Origin: Phascolomyces articulosus
Taxonomy: Eukaryota; Mucoromycota; Mucoromycetes; Mucorales; Lichtheimiaceae
Length of the DNA stretch: 64,000 nt
Assembly (NCBI GenBank): GCA_025677815.1
Contig: JAIXMP010000021.1
Span: 434,001 to 498,000 of the forward strand
Reading direction: 5' to 3'
Part shown: positions 37,562 through 49,642 of the stretch, piece after piece
Layout: every line of letters starts with the position of its first letter
How positions within the stretch are numbered: position 1 is the stretch's first letter
Position numbers and translations under genes: made by a program
Notes under the pieces: model-generated
What the model was told of the DNA's origin: nothing
Database searches by the model: none
Seen by the model: only the letters and a program-made list of their open reading frames with translations

Positions 37562-38425
37562 ATGGAGCCTTCGCCAACACAAAATGATACAACAAACTAT
37601 AATGACCCCGCGGCTACTCAACAACAACTTTCGACAATGTCGATCGGGATAATCATTTTATGTGTTTTGTTTGGTCTCTCCCTCGTCATTGTTTTATTAT
37701 TATTATTTATGCGACGACGGCGACTCCACCAACAACAGCAACAAAACCATGACGAAAAAACCGTAGCGCAGCAACAACCACAACCTACACCAGGGAATAA
37801 TAGTAATAATCATTGTTCCACTCAACCTCCGCACGAACTATCATCCCAGCTTAATAAACAAAAACATGGAAAAGGAAGAGGCTTTAAACAACGAATAAAA
37901 GAACGGTTACCTTGGTATTATTATTTAAATCATTCTGTTTCAAATAAACCAAATGATGAAGAAGAAAGAATTGATGATTTAGTATTTTCAGCGATTCAAC
38001 AACATCATCCTACACCCCCTTCACATCCTTCTCATCCATATCATCGTCAACATCATTACCATCATTATCCTTATCATCATCACCACTATTCCAATCAATT
38101 GTTACCACAGAACCACCACCACCACCAACAACAGCAACAAGAAAATAGCAAGCAACAAGGACAGGGTAGAAATGAAAGTACCATGTTCGAAGAAGGTTAT
38201 TCATATACACAAAGTAGTACTTTACGTGGAACCATGACCCGTGCAAGTCATTGCAGTAGTAGCATTGCTCCGCATGATACAGATCCCGTTCTTGCCTCAC
38301 TTGCTCGTCAACATGAATTTGACCGGGTGGGTTATTATAAAAATCCGAATGCCGTATCATCAGACCGAGATGAAGAAGAAGCCATGCTTCAACGGTTATC
38401 CATGTCTTCATACCATGTCTGGTAA
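37562..38425 (+). CDS. single-pass membrane protein with His/Gln-rich tail
   Basis: A single-exon frame of 287 residues. Residues 1-25 are polar (Thr/Asn/Gln). Residues 27-50 form one strong transmembrane segment (IGIIILCVLFGLSLVIVLLL), immediately followed by RRRR, which by the positive-inside rule places the long C-terminal part in the cytosol. The tail contains Gln runs, a basic patch (KGRGFKQRIKERLPWYYYLN) and a His-Pro-Tyr-rich region at about 145-205. It ends with RDEEEAMLQRLSMSSYHVW. The layout resembles small fungal plasma-membrane sensors or scaffolds (short outside part, one helix, long disordered tail), but there is no recognised domain and no signal peptide, so the function is unknown. 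It converges on a protein of similar layout at 39018-40163. Confidence 0.75.
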   Translation: MEPSPTQNDTTNYNDPAATQQQLSTMSIGIIILCVLFGLSLVIVLLLLFMRRRRLHQQQQQNHDEKTVAQQQPQPTPGNNSNNHCSTQPPHELSSQLNKQKHGKGRGFKQRIKERLPWYYYLNHSVSNKPNDEEERIDDLVFSAIQQHHPTPPSHPSHPYHRQHHYHHYPYHHHHYSNQLLPQNHHHHQQQQQENSKQQGQGRNESTMFEEGYSYTQSSTLRGTMTRASHCSSSIAPHDTDPVLASLARQHEFDRVGYYKNPNAVSSDRDEEEAMLQRLSMSSYHVW

Positions 38426-38633
38426 AAAAAAAAGAAGCACTTTATATATATATATATATATATATATTATACATAGCATCCTCATTCATCCATCATCCTA
38501 TATACATATATTATATACACTCACAGACAATAACTCACACACATTTATATACATATTCAGTTTCCCTACAAAAAAAATATACATTCTCTCACTCACCCCG
38601 ACTTGTACATACTTCCCTTTTCTTTTACCCTCT

Positions 38634-38673
<40 letters not shown>

Positions 38674-39017
38674 TTTTTAGCCAGAGCTCCTCCTTTTTGT
38701 TTTCTCAACCGAGAAAATACATCCATCAATTACTTTTTTGAAATAAAGAAAGAAAGAAAAATATTATAGCATCATACTAGACCAGTTTCTAAATTTATAA
38801 TCGCGTGTTATTGCTCTTTTTTTTTTTATCATCCAGTTTCTAAATATAAATATTTACGTATACAGGTATTTAAACTATCAAATAGTAATGGGAAATTTAA
38901 GCCATTTAGTGTGACATTTACACACAACACACATGCATAATATAATTATCAATTGACAGTCATTCACAATCACAACAAACAACAAGGAAAAAAAAGTGAC
39001 AAATAAAAAAAAAAAGA
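38426..39017. other. convergent 3' region with microsatellites
   Basis: Holds the 3' UTRs of the two single-pass membrane protein genes. It is dominated by low-complexity DNA: a TA run (about 38443-38467), a CT run (38634-38657) and a CA run (38657-38673). No gene is present. Confidence 0.6.
38634..38673. repeat. compound (CT)n(CA)n microsatellite
   Basis: A CT run of about 24 bases passes directly into a CA run of about 17 bases, in the shared 3' region of two convergent genes. Confidence 0.9.
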
Positions 39018-39756
39018 TTACATTATTAAGTTATGATTAGATGAAGAGGATGAATATGATGATGTTACTAATGCCTTTTTCTCGCTTTGTTCTTTTTCTT
39101 TGTGTAGTTGCTGTTCTCCGTGGTTTTGTTTTTGTTGTTGAAGTTGATAAACAACATTTTCAATTCGACTTGCATGGCTATATCGACAATATCCCATAGC
39201 AACACTCCATTGCCATATTAACCGTCGTCGTTTATTTTTGTTTAGTGTCCAATATCTCCAATTTCTTGCCATGGTGGTGGTCGAAAATAAAGTGGGTGTT
39301 ATTGAGGTATTGCTATTTTTACTATCATCATTATTACTACCGCGACGACGTTGTTTTGATGGAGATGAGGTGGCTATTGCTGTCCTTGTTGTAGAAGATG
39401 ATAATGTAGATCCAGCTAATGTTATGGATGAATCATAATAATAGCCAGAAACAGTACCAATCACAGAATGTGGACGAGGTGGAGGAGTATAATGATTGCT
39501 ATTATTATTAGAATGATGATGATGATTAAATGTTGCTGGTGGTAATACAATGGAAGATCCAATTGCTGAGCCTGATGTCGATGAAGATGATAACATAGGT
39601 AGTGGGGGTAGTGGTAAAGGATCTGTTAGAATAAAAGAATAGGAAGAAGAAAAAGAAGAAATGGAAGGTGATCCTAAGATAGAGATACTCGATGGATTAT
39701 TATGACTTAGAAACGTTGCTGGTCTTGTCAAAGGTTGTTGTGATGAATAGAATGGA

Positions 39757-39787
<31 letters not shown>

Positions 39788-40163
39788 CAGTTGTAGGTGA
39801 CTTTTCTGAAAATGATTGTTCTTGTTGCTGTTCTTCATGTTCGTTTTGCACTTGTTGTTGTATTTGTTGCTGCTGCTGTTGTTGCTGTTTATGTCGAGCT
39901 GCTGCTTCTATCCAAAATAAACGTAAACGTCCACGTTCGAACCATAATCGCCGTTTCCTTCGACGCCTATAATGCCAGTAAATACACCGTAAAATATATA
40001 CAAAAACATAGCACGAGGATAGGCAGACGACCACGGCAGGTAAATACTTTGTATAAGCAGCTGATTGTGCTAATGGAGTAGAGGTATCAATGGAAACAGT
40101 AGTAGCAGCAATAGCATATGGTTCCGGCGTCGTCGTCGTCGGCGTCGCTTGTACTGGTGGCAT
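39018..40163 (-). CDS. single-pass membrane protein with low-complexity tail
   Basis: A single-exon minus-strand frame; the first ATG is at 40163, giving 381 residues. Residues 1-40 are Thr/Pro/Ala-rich. Residues 41-65 are a transmembrane segment (LPAVVVCLSSCYVFVYILRC) followed by a very basic stretch (RRRRKRRLWFERGRLRLF), so the tail should be cytosolic. The tail has Gln runs, a Ser run of about ten, Thr/Ser-rich blocks, then a second basic patch (NKNKRRRLIWQWSVAMGYCR). No catalytic domain is visible. The same plan as the convergent gene at 37562 suggests a shared type of role at a membrane, but the two proteins do not align clearly outside the helix and the basic patch. Function unknown. 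Confidence 0.7.
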
Positions 40164-41514
40164 TGTTGTGAACAACTAGTCATACAAGAGGGACAAGGAG
40201 AAAACGAGTGTGAATGAAAGAGAAGGGTAAAGGGACGGAGAGAGAGAAGTGAGAGTTTATATATATGTTTATATACTACTACTCCTCCGTTAATCCCTAT
40301 AGTTATGAATATCTGTATATACGTAATTTATTAACTGCTGATAAATCCGTAATGAAATAGAAGAGAAAAAGGAAATCTAATACAACAAAAAACAACCCAA
40401 GAATAAACAATGCAGAAAATAAAAAGAAGAAATCAAGAACAAGAAGTATAAAAAAAGAGAAGATCTTCCAAATAATGATTGAATGTTTGTGTCTTTTCTT
40501 GTAAAAAAACTACATGATTTTGTTGTTGTATTATACTTATTGTGTCTTATAAACCCCCCTTAGTATATATATATGTGTGTATGTTGGTTGAAGGTCGTAA
40601 TAACAGTTAATTTCACAATAAGATACACTTTTTGCACCTTTCAAAAAAAAAAAAAAAAAGGGAATGAAGAAGAGGAGAAAAAAAACATTGACCATAATTT
40701 GTCAAAATACTTTTCTCTCTTATGAAATGTCAATGATTTAGGAGAAGATATACGATAATGATGATGATGTTAATGATACTTATTTTTTAATACACCTTCT
40801 TTTTTTCGTATAACAAGAATTTTAGATTTGGGGGAGGGGGATAATCTGTTATATTAACCACAAGAGGATACGTGGGTTTCCTTTTTTCGTATTAAAAAAG
40901 AAAGAGAATGGATGTACGATCGGCAAACGTCGCGGGAATGCACAAGTCGGATTAGTGCTTTTATTGTTTCGGGCCGAAGCTCATGCCTTTTTTATTATTA
41001 TAAACAGCCCTTGAACATGCTCCTCCTTTGACATGTTGTGGGGTTTTTCAACGTTTAACATTTCTTCCTAACTCTTGTTTTCTTCTAGTTCAGTCCGGGT
41101 AGTAAGTTGGTACCATATATATAGTTATAATTGAAATAGTATTGGTAACTCATTTTGAAGTAAAACCCCATAATTCATATATTTATTTCTACTCCCTTTC
41201 TCTCCTATGTGAGTTCCTCCTCATAACAAAATTATTTATCAATATAAACAACGGTTATAAATGAGAAATGATGCATTTGTTTCTTTATTTTTTATATGCG
41301 TGAGTGTAAATTTAATGTTGTAGCTTTTTTATACACGATATCGAGATATCTCTTTATTATTATTATTATTATTAATAATAATGGGTTGAACTATGGTACA
41401 TCTCTAAATTTGATTAATAGATCTATATATTGATAAAAAAAAATGCATAAAAATTCGTCAATAACATTTCATTGATCTACATTTATTTCTCCTTAAAAAA
41501 AAGAAAAAAAAACT
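40164..41514. other. intergenic region
   Basis: Upstream of the membrane protein (-) and downstream of NOT1 (-). AT-rich with a poly-A run near 40643-40658 and a TTA trinucleotide run near 41354-41380. No gene is supported. Confidence 0.5.
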
Positions 41515-44500
41515 TCACCTCGAGACACTCTCAAACAATCGTTCGATATCAGTTGCACATCGCGTGAAAGCATGATTCCAAAAATTATATCTTGGATTCT
41601 TGATTAATTCGATAAATGTAATCAATAAACCCCAAGGGTGAGGTCGATTAACAATCAAACGTTCCAACAATACACGGGTGATTTGTTCCTTGACTAATTC
41701 TTGATCACTTTCAGCAAATAAGTAAAGTAATACACAGCTGAAATAATGTGTATGATTGTTTGGATATCGTAGCTGATTAGCAATTGCGCTCAAGAATATA
41801 TAACGACCTATAATAGTAACATCATTGTTATCATTATTATCATTAGTTAAACAGAGATTCATTCATAATAAATAACCCATCCAAATGTTATATTACCTTC
41901 TGTATCAAGATTATCCAAGAGGTATTGGTATATTTTCATTGGTGCACCTTGATGTACAGGAATCGAACGAGTGGCACCTGTTACACCAACATGGAATACC
42001 AATGCGTTCATCTTGGGAACATTATATTTTGAAGGTGTATTACTAATAGTATTGTAAACATCATTCTTTTGTTGTTCTGAAGGCTCCAATTCCAATTGTT
42101 TGATAAGACCTGTCAATACGGAGTATGACGATGAAGGTGGTGATTTGGCATCAGGTGATTCCAAAAATTGATCAATCTCTTCCTTGAAATGACTTGCTTC
42201 CAATGGACTAGTGTAATCCGACAATATCCGGGGAGGCTGTTGAATTTCTGGTAATAGATCCACCTTGAGATTAGGTGTAAATGGATCAGGTAGACGCATA
42301 TTGCGCGGGAATGCACTGAGGATAAGATTTCGCAGTTGGATGCAGGATGATGGTATCACATCACAGAAGCTAAAATGGTAATCGCATAAAAATTCTGGAA
42401 AATCATGTAGCAACACAAGTAGAATTCGGAGAGTGCCTCGATAAAGCATTCGTGTTGTATCTCTTAATTCGACGTCCCGTAAAAACGGAACCAGGAATCG
42501 GAAGAGACAAATAAGTAGTCGTTGGAATACTGCCCAACCCTATTATTATAAAGTAAGTAAATTCATCTTTGTATCCCCATTTGTTGTTGTAAACTCCCCC
42601 CTCCTCCTTTCTCCTTTCCAGAAACCCCTTTTTATACCTTTTGGTTTTCTGTTAATAATAATTTTGGCATGAATAATCTATGTGAAATCAATTGTAACCA
42701 TGCAAATGTGAATCCTGGGAAATAGGTTGGTTGAAGCTTATAGAACATATTGCTCAATCTAGTCAAGATGGGAAGATAAATGGATTGCAGTTGTTGTTCT
42801 GAAGAGTGTAAATCGCTTAATAAACAAGTGAACAAACGTAAAAAGGGCCGTTGGTTGAACAGTCGTTTGTCTTGTTCGTGATGTTGTGCTAAAATCAACA
42901 CGATCACCGAAAGTACCTGAGAAAACTGATTTATTTTGGTAGCGCTGGTGTTACTGTTGCTGCTCTCGGGACTTCCAGTTGGAAGTTTAATCAAACCAAC
43001 CACGAGTTTGGAGAATGCATCAATAAGCTGATAGGCTGTACCAGGTGATTGTCCTGGAATTTGCTTATATTTGAGAACACGATCAATGGATGTTTCAATA
43101 CACACACGGAAAAACAAAGAGGACATGTCTTCGTTTTTGAGTGCGTTTTGTTGTGAAAGTTGAGTAAGAAAAGCCATTTGTGCCTTGTCGGTTGTTGATG
43201 GATGTTGATAAAGTCGAACCCATTCTGCAAATAAATATTGAAGTTGATCACGGGTGCTCATTTCTTCGCTGGATAAATCCTTGGATTGATGTTGTACAGT
43301 GCTACGAATATCATCCAATAAACCCAAAACAGTGTCTGATACAGTACCACGTAAACCACCCAATGCTTCCAAAGAATTGAAAAAGTCTTGAGGTGTTGCA
43401 ATTTGTTCATCGAATATACATGCATGAATCAACATGGCAGTAAACTCAATAGCGGTCGTTCGTCCACTACTAATCAGGTATCCCAGCTCTTGGTCTTGCT
43501 CCGCAAGGTTAATTAAGCCGACCTTGATCAATGCGACAGTGACAGGTACATTGTATTTGCGCTCATCATCCACATGGGTTAACCAGTACGTCACCAGCGT
43601 ACCTACATTGGGTGAAACTTCACATAATTGTTCCAAAAGAACAACATACATCTCTCTTGCTAAGGGTGTCTCACTCTTGTATAGCAACGATACAACCTTT
43701 TGTGCAAATGCGCGAGCAGCTTCCACCTTATCAAAGCTCGACAATGCCAGCATTGGAACTTGACGGATAATCATACGGATATCATGCATAGGTGGTAAGG
43801 CAGCAAAGCTTGAGACATTGGTATGACTGGCAAGCTTTTCCAGTTCAGCAAGGCATTGTGTGAATCGTTCAAGAATTTGATGTGCTGTTGCTTGATGTTG
43901 TTGTACAGGAGTACCAGCTGCATCGTAATTGGCATTTCCGCTCATAGGTCCAGCGCCTGCTGCATTGTACCCATATGAAAAGGGTGCATCAGGTCGAGAC
44001 ATCTGAGGTGTACGTTCATTTTCAATAGGTGTTTGCATACCAGCTTGAGGTGCGGTTCGTGAGATGCGTGCAAAGTCTTCATACACACGAAGTTGGGCTG
44101 GTTGAAGACCACTGGGTTTTGCACGTAAAGGTTCAGGTAAGGATGAAGGATATCGTGTCATTGCAAATATGTCCATATCAAAATAGGCTTGACCAGGGGC
44201 TTGTTCACGGTGCTTTTTACGACTGGCATAGGCATTCATCAGGAGATCGTCAATTTCGGCAGTGACCTTTTCCATGGCTACCTTTTCTATAACTGCACAG
44301 ACTAGATCCAGATTATCTGATACAGTGATGAGTACTGCTTGCTCTGCCATTGTCTAATTAAAAATCAACTCTTTTGTTAGTATGATATACGCCTTAATGT
44401 AGTGTACTACTACTTCTTTCTTCCCATCAAAGTGATAATAGCTGTTCATTCTTACATCGGTTAAACCATTGGCCATAAAGATCGCATGAAGGTTGGTTGC

Positions 44501-47500
44501 CATACTTAATCGTAAAGGTTCTTTGCATGTTACCATAGCTAAGCTACCTGCCAAGTTCTGAGCCATCAAATGGGCAGCGTTGCGCATCTTGTTTTCATCA
44601 CTTTCAACAGCAAAATCCTTTGCAATAAGCTCCCGTGTAGATACTGCAGCAATTGCAACTGAACGTTCAACAACTGGTTCAATAATCTATAAAATATTTG
44701 GTAACATTTTTTGTTTTAGTTTATGATATAATATTCATGGATACAGCCAGAGAGTTCTTCTTCTCTGGTTTACTAACCTCTCGGATAGACTGTGTAATCG
44801 CTTGCAAAACCCAACGCTTCGAAGCAGGTTGATTCGAATAGAGGATGATTTGTGGATTAAATACAAGATAAGGTGCAATGTTTGGTAGTGACAATTGCTC
44901 TTCTAAGCCAACACCAGCGTCTAATCCCGATGCTTGTAACATTGCATTTGGATCTGTTGATTTACCGATCATATCTAATGGAGCTCCTGTAGCTGTACGT
45001 CCAAACGTTTCCATCAACGTATTTTTATCCATTTGATTCTTCCTTCGCCCGCTCTTTAATATTGATGTAGGTTCAATATCTATACAATATAATAAATAAT
45101 TAGCATTAAATAATCATAACATTTTTTTTCAAAAAAAAAATAAGTAAAACGTAAACTGTGGTTAAAACATGTACCTTCAAGTTCAAGAGATAATCCTTTA
45201 CACAATACTTCAATTTCAAATCGAAGGTTCAATTTGAGTTCGGCAAACTGATAAAGTTCGACCATAAGCTTGAGAATAGCCATTAACCAAGGGTTTGGTG
45301 GTTTAAATACAACGCTCTTGTTACATTGCTCCAAAACTTTGCATACAAATGGAATAATAACAATAAGTCGGTTACTATCAAAACCCTCTAACAGCAAGTC
45401 CTATCAATATTTAAAATATAATTTCAATTAGTTAGACAACGGTATATATGCATTTATCTATATCCAGAGAACACGACCAAATTGAGAAACCAAGTTAACT
45501 AGAAAATAGTTTTACCTTGAAAGCAATATTCTTATGTCTAATTGGCTTGTTCCTTGCCAGAGTTAATCCACCAAGCCACGAGCCAAGGTTTTTTAATAAA
45601 CTTCGTTCTGAAGAAGAGGTTACTGTCTTCTCTGAATTGAGAAGGATTTGAATGTTTGCATATGTTTCACGCAAAACATTCTGATAGAGTAATCTGCTAT
45701 TCACCGCATCCATGACCAATAAATAAAGTTCATGATAATTCGGTTCCAAGCTCACTCTCTTAACAACCAGATAATTGCTGAACCATTGATAGGCAGTCTT
45801 ATCAAGTAACTTGATCAATTCTGCCGTTTTTTCTTCCAAATTATTCTTTGCAATATTGTTTATAATAAATAAGATCTTGTCTTGTATACTCTCGGCGGGT
45901 GTCTCATAGGGTGTATCATCCTCGGGAGTAGGTATTTCAGGTATACTGATGGCAGTAAACGCTGAATGGTCCACTGGTAAATTGGCCAGTGTTGCTGTAG
46001 GGGTAGATGCCGACGCTAAGGCACCACCACCAATGGCACCATCCATAGGGGTGTTCGCATTCAAAGGTGGGAAACTCGGTTGCCCGGGTATATCTTGCGG
46101 TGGTACATCGCCTTGTTGGAGTTGAGCTGTCTGCAAAGCAGAATTGACAAAACGTACCAATTCTGGATTTGCTTGTTGCAGTTGTGGGATCTGCAATAAA
46201 TGAACGCAATATTGTGGCCACTCAGAGAGGCGTGATTGGAACTGGGTTAGTGCCTGAACACCAAAGTTGAACATTTTGGAACCGATGGAATTTCGAAGTG
46301 CATCCAAAACACATCGCAGTGCTATGCCAAGAGGAACATAGGAGACAAGATGATGCTGTACCAAGGCACCAAACAATACACTAGTGATGGATAATTCCTT
46401 GTCGGGATACTTCGGGAAAAAATGATATTCATCAAACAAATTATGGATCATGCATGCAAAAATGTCTTGTTCTCGCGCATTCTTGGATTGACTGAACAAT
46501 TTGAGCCGTTCTACCATCTGATCAATCGACATGCTTCCACTGTAAATGCGTTCATAATACGAATTAGCTTCCTCCTCCACGTCTGGTTTAAACGATATTT
46601 CTCCTGCACTTGACCCGTTATCAGATCCCGTCGCTCGTAGATTCATCAGTTTCGGATATGTTTTTAAACTGACTGCTTGCACTTCCTTTAACAAGTCGGC
46701 ATTTTGAGGGCTCAGCGGGCTGGGATTTTACACAAGTAAAATTTTATTAGTTTCATAACTATGAATCTACTTTACATTTTTGTTTTGGTTTGAAAAAAAG
46801 ACAAATAAACAAAAGAGAGAACTAGAATGTATATTACCTGTCAGAAAGCACCTTTAAAAAGATACCAATAACTTCAGGAGAAAGTGGAACAGTGGATGGC
46901 GCCATATTAGCTTCTTGTCTGGAGACTTCGGCTGCTAGTTTTTGGGTAAGGAATCTTAGACATGTATGGATAAATACGTCTTTATGTTCTCCGATTTTTT
47001 CCTGTAACCATTTTTCCAGATTGAGAAATTCACGACGTGAAGCCAATGCAGCCAAGTCTATGGAGAAAAAGAAGGGTTGGATATCGAGCATACGCGATAG
47101 TAGCTAGCCATATACTCAGTAACATTCATTTCCTTACTTGTTTGTTAAGATTTACCTTTAATTCATGTGTAATGTCCAGAATACGAGATAGCGTCGTTGC
47201 GTCCGAGCCGTACATTTCCATCATGCTTTTCACCAAGAAATCTGGATTGACAAGCCAAAGCTTTCTTAACACCAAAGGACTACTAGCGTTTCCATTGAGA
47301 TAAATCAATAAGAGCCGGCCCAAAATATCTTTTTGATATACAGTTTTCATAGCCTAGACGATTTTGTCCAAATAGAGCAAGATTTCGTAAGTATATATTG
47401 CATAATGTTGTTTTATCCTATATAATTCATCTATGCTCCTTTTTTTTTACCTTTGCTTGAATAAATCCTAGAAATACCAACTCGGGACTCTTGTTGACCA

Positions 47501-49642
47501 TCATTTCCACAAACACCTTGACATCATCTACCACGGCAGTTTCGGATAAATCAAGGACACATTCAAATAGATCCAATGAGTTGAGTTGCTCATTGCAAAG
47601 CTGCGTTGCCTGTGTACGCACATGAGGTCCAGAGTTGGCGAAATCGTCAAGTTCAATGACTTTTCGTTCAGAGCATGATACAAGACTGAGAATATCCGTG
47701 GAAGCATTTGCCATTTGATATAATGCACTTAATTGTCCCTTTAAATTTCTCCACTTGCCGAAAAATTTGTTGGCAGGAAAAGGATCTCCACCCTATTTAC
47801 TCATAAGAAAAAAGAAACATATTCAGTAATGGCAATGACAATGCTTACCCTTCAATATATTATCGAAGAGCTCAAATCATACCTTTGGGCTGTGGTTCCA
47901 TGCTCGAACAATAATATCTAACCCTTTTGCATCATATACAAAAAAATGAGCATAGTCCAAGCATTCAATAATTTTCTCCCAATTCAATGAAGGTGCCTAG
48001 ATCAATAAAATGGCATCAGTACACATACAATTGTCCTTCTTTTTATCCCTCCTGTCAATAAAAAGCATAAAAGACATACAAGCTCGTTCATAACTGTTAC
48101 AAAGTTTTCCACGTTCCAATTGGATCCAGAAGGTGATCCATTTCCAATGCCATTCATATTGGTATAAGTTCGTGCCATACAACCAATGGCCACAGCAACA
48201 TCTTTTTCTTCGATTTTTTGATCAACATTGGCCAGCAATTCACGTAGTGAATCTGGTGTGCTACAGCATTCATAACCGGCCTCCAGCATCTTTTTACTAA
48301 TTACGCTTTCTCTAGCATCGACATCATCATTTCTTTTTTTTTATCCAAATGGAAAAAAACACATATCTGTTAGTAAAATGATAATTCATGCATTCATCTT
48401 TAAAATATCCATCTCATCTAAACTTGGATAATTCAATACGCGTCTCCTCCTCCACTTGCTTTGCAACAATAAAAACAAAATCCGAATGGTCTCTCTCTCC
48501 CTTTTTCTATCACTTACTCTGCCATGTTGGAACCAATAGACAGTTGTTGTATCTTTTTATAGATTGATGGATCGTTCTTATTATTCTTTAAAATAGCAGT
48601 TACAAAAGATCGGATATCTTGGTCGTTAAAAAGGCCGAATCCAGCAGTATTACACTTGTTGATTGCGTCTATGCACCAAGTGATAAGTTTATTGTTGAAA
48701 AATGGATTATTTAGATGATGTAATTCGTCAATGACGTGTTTAAAATCGCGTGAAGCTAATGTTTTGACTAAATGAAATAAAATACCATATTGCTTAGTAT
48801 ATTATAATAAACCACGCTTTTTTTTTACTACGTTTTTGAGAATCAACAAAAAAAAGTGAGTTAAATCATCTCAATTTATATTTGTTGTTACCTTGATCAG
48901 TAATGGGTTGCTTTTCTTCAGATAACAATAGTAACGATGACAACACAAAACGGAGCAATGCGTCTAAACCGAGTTGTGTATAAAGATATTCAAGGTCAAC
49001 GAGTGGAGCTGAATCCGATTTAAAAAAAGCGCAGAGCGTTTCGGCAAACGTGATAAATGGTTCCGGCTGCTGTTTATTATGGGTGTTGTTGCTGTCACTT
49101 ACGATTTCTTTGAGTAATTGAAGCAAGATAGGTGATGTATCTGTTAGTTTTACAGACGTGTCTTTATAAGTATGAACGAGTAGAAACCGTAAAAGATGCT
49201 GGCGAATAACTTCACCGTATGTGTCGATTAACTAGAAAAAATATAGGTAAAAAAAAGAAAGAAAGAAAGAAATGCTTTAAGTTTCACAGAAAACGGGCAA
49301 ATAGAGTCGTTCTTAAATTTATATCTCAATACGTCACAACACAGGTAAACCCTCTTTCACTTTGTTATTTGGCCTCACCCAAACCTCTCTCTCTTTTCTT
49401 TAACTCTTTCCCTCCTGTCCCCTTTCTCTCTCTCTCCTTGTATAGTTTCCTTATTCATGTTATTTTACCGTTTTGATTTCAGCTTTAGTTTTAGAATAAT
49501 TGGTGTCTGTTAAATTAGACGCCAACAAAATAACTTGAGCTTTTACAATACGTATTAAACTGTGTTGAGTTGTTGGGTTTTTGGGGTGTGAAACCGTAAA
49601 CGACGAAGAAAAAGAATGAGATACTGTTGATTTTGTGCTCAT
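41515..49642 (-). CDS. NOT1: CCR4-NOT complex scaffold subunit NOT1 (CNOT1)
   Basis: Fifteen exons on the minus strand: 49469-49642, 48892-49231, 48518-48767, 48080-48296, 47883-47996, 47451-47792, 47156-47353, 46838-47103, 45516-46719, 45175-45400, 44778-45079, 44456-44686, 42638-44353, 41897-42539, 41515-41807. They join in frame to 2171 residues. Family landmarks in order: N-terminal HEAT region; [20 protein letters not shown] (TTP/HEAT module, about 560); [14 protein letters not shown] (about 636); the MIF4G domain that docks CAF1, with [34 protein letters not shown] and [20 protein letters not shown] (about 890-1115); the DUF3819/CNOT9-binding region ([20 protein letters not shown], about 1215); and the C-terminal NOT module with [20 protein letters not shown] and an end at FESVSR. 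It scaffolds the main cytoplasmic mRNA deadenylase. It is slightly shorter than human CNOT1. No damage is seen. Confidence 0.95.

Noticed and set aside
38010..38411. 133-codon minus-strand frame opposite the single-pass membrane protein
   Set aside because: It mirrors the His/Gln repeats of the plus-strand gene and has no features of its own.
47041..47070. An acceptor CCATAG inside NOT1 exon 8
   Set aside because: The frame reads straight through it as [15 protein letters not shown], which matches NOT1 homologues, so the exon must start upstream at 47103.
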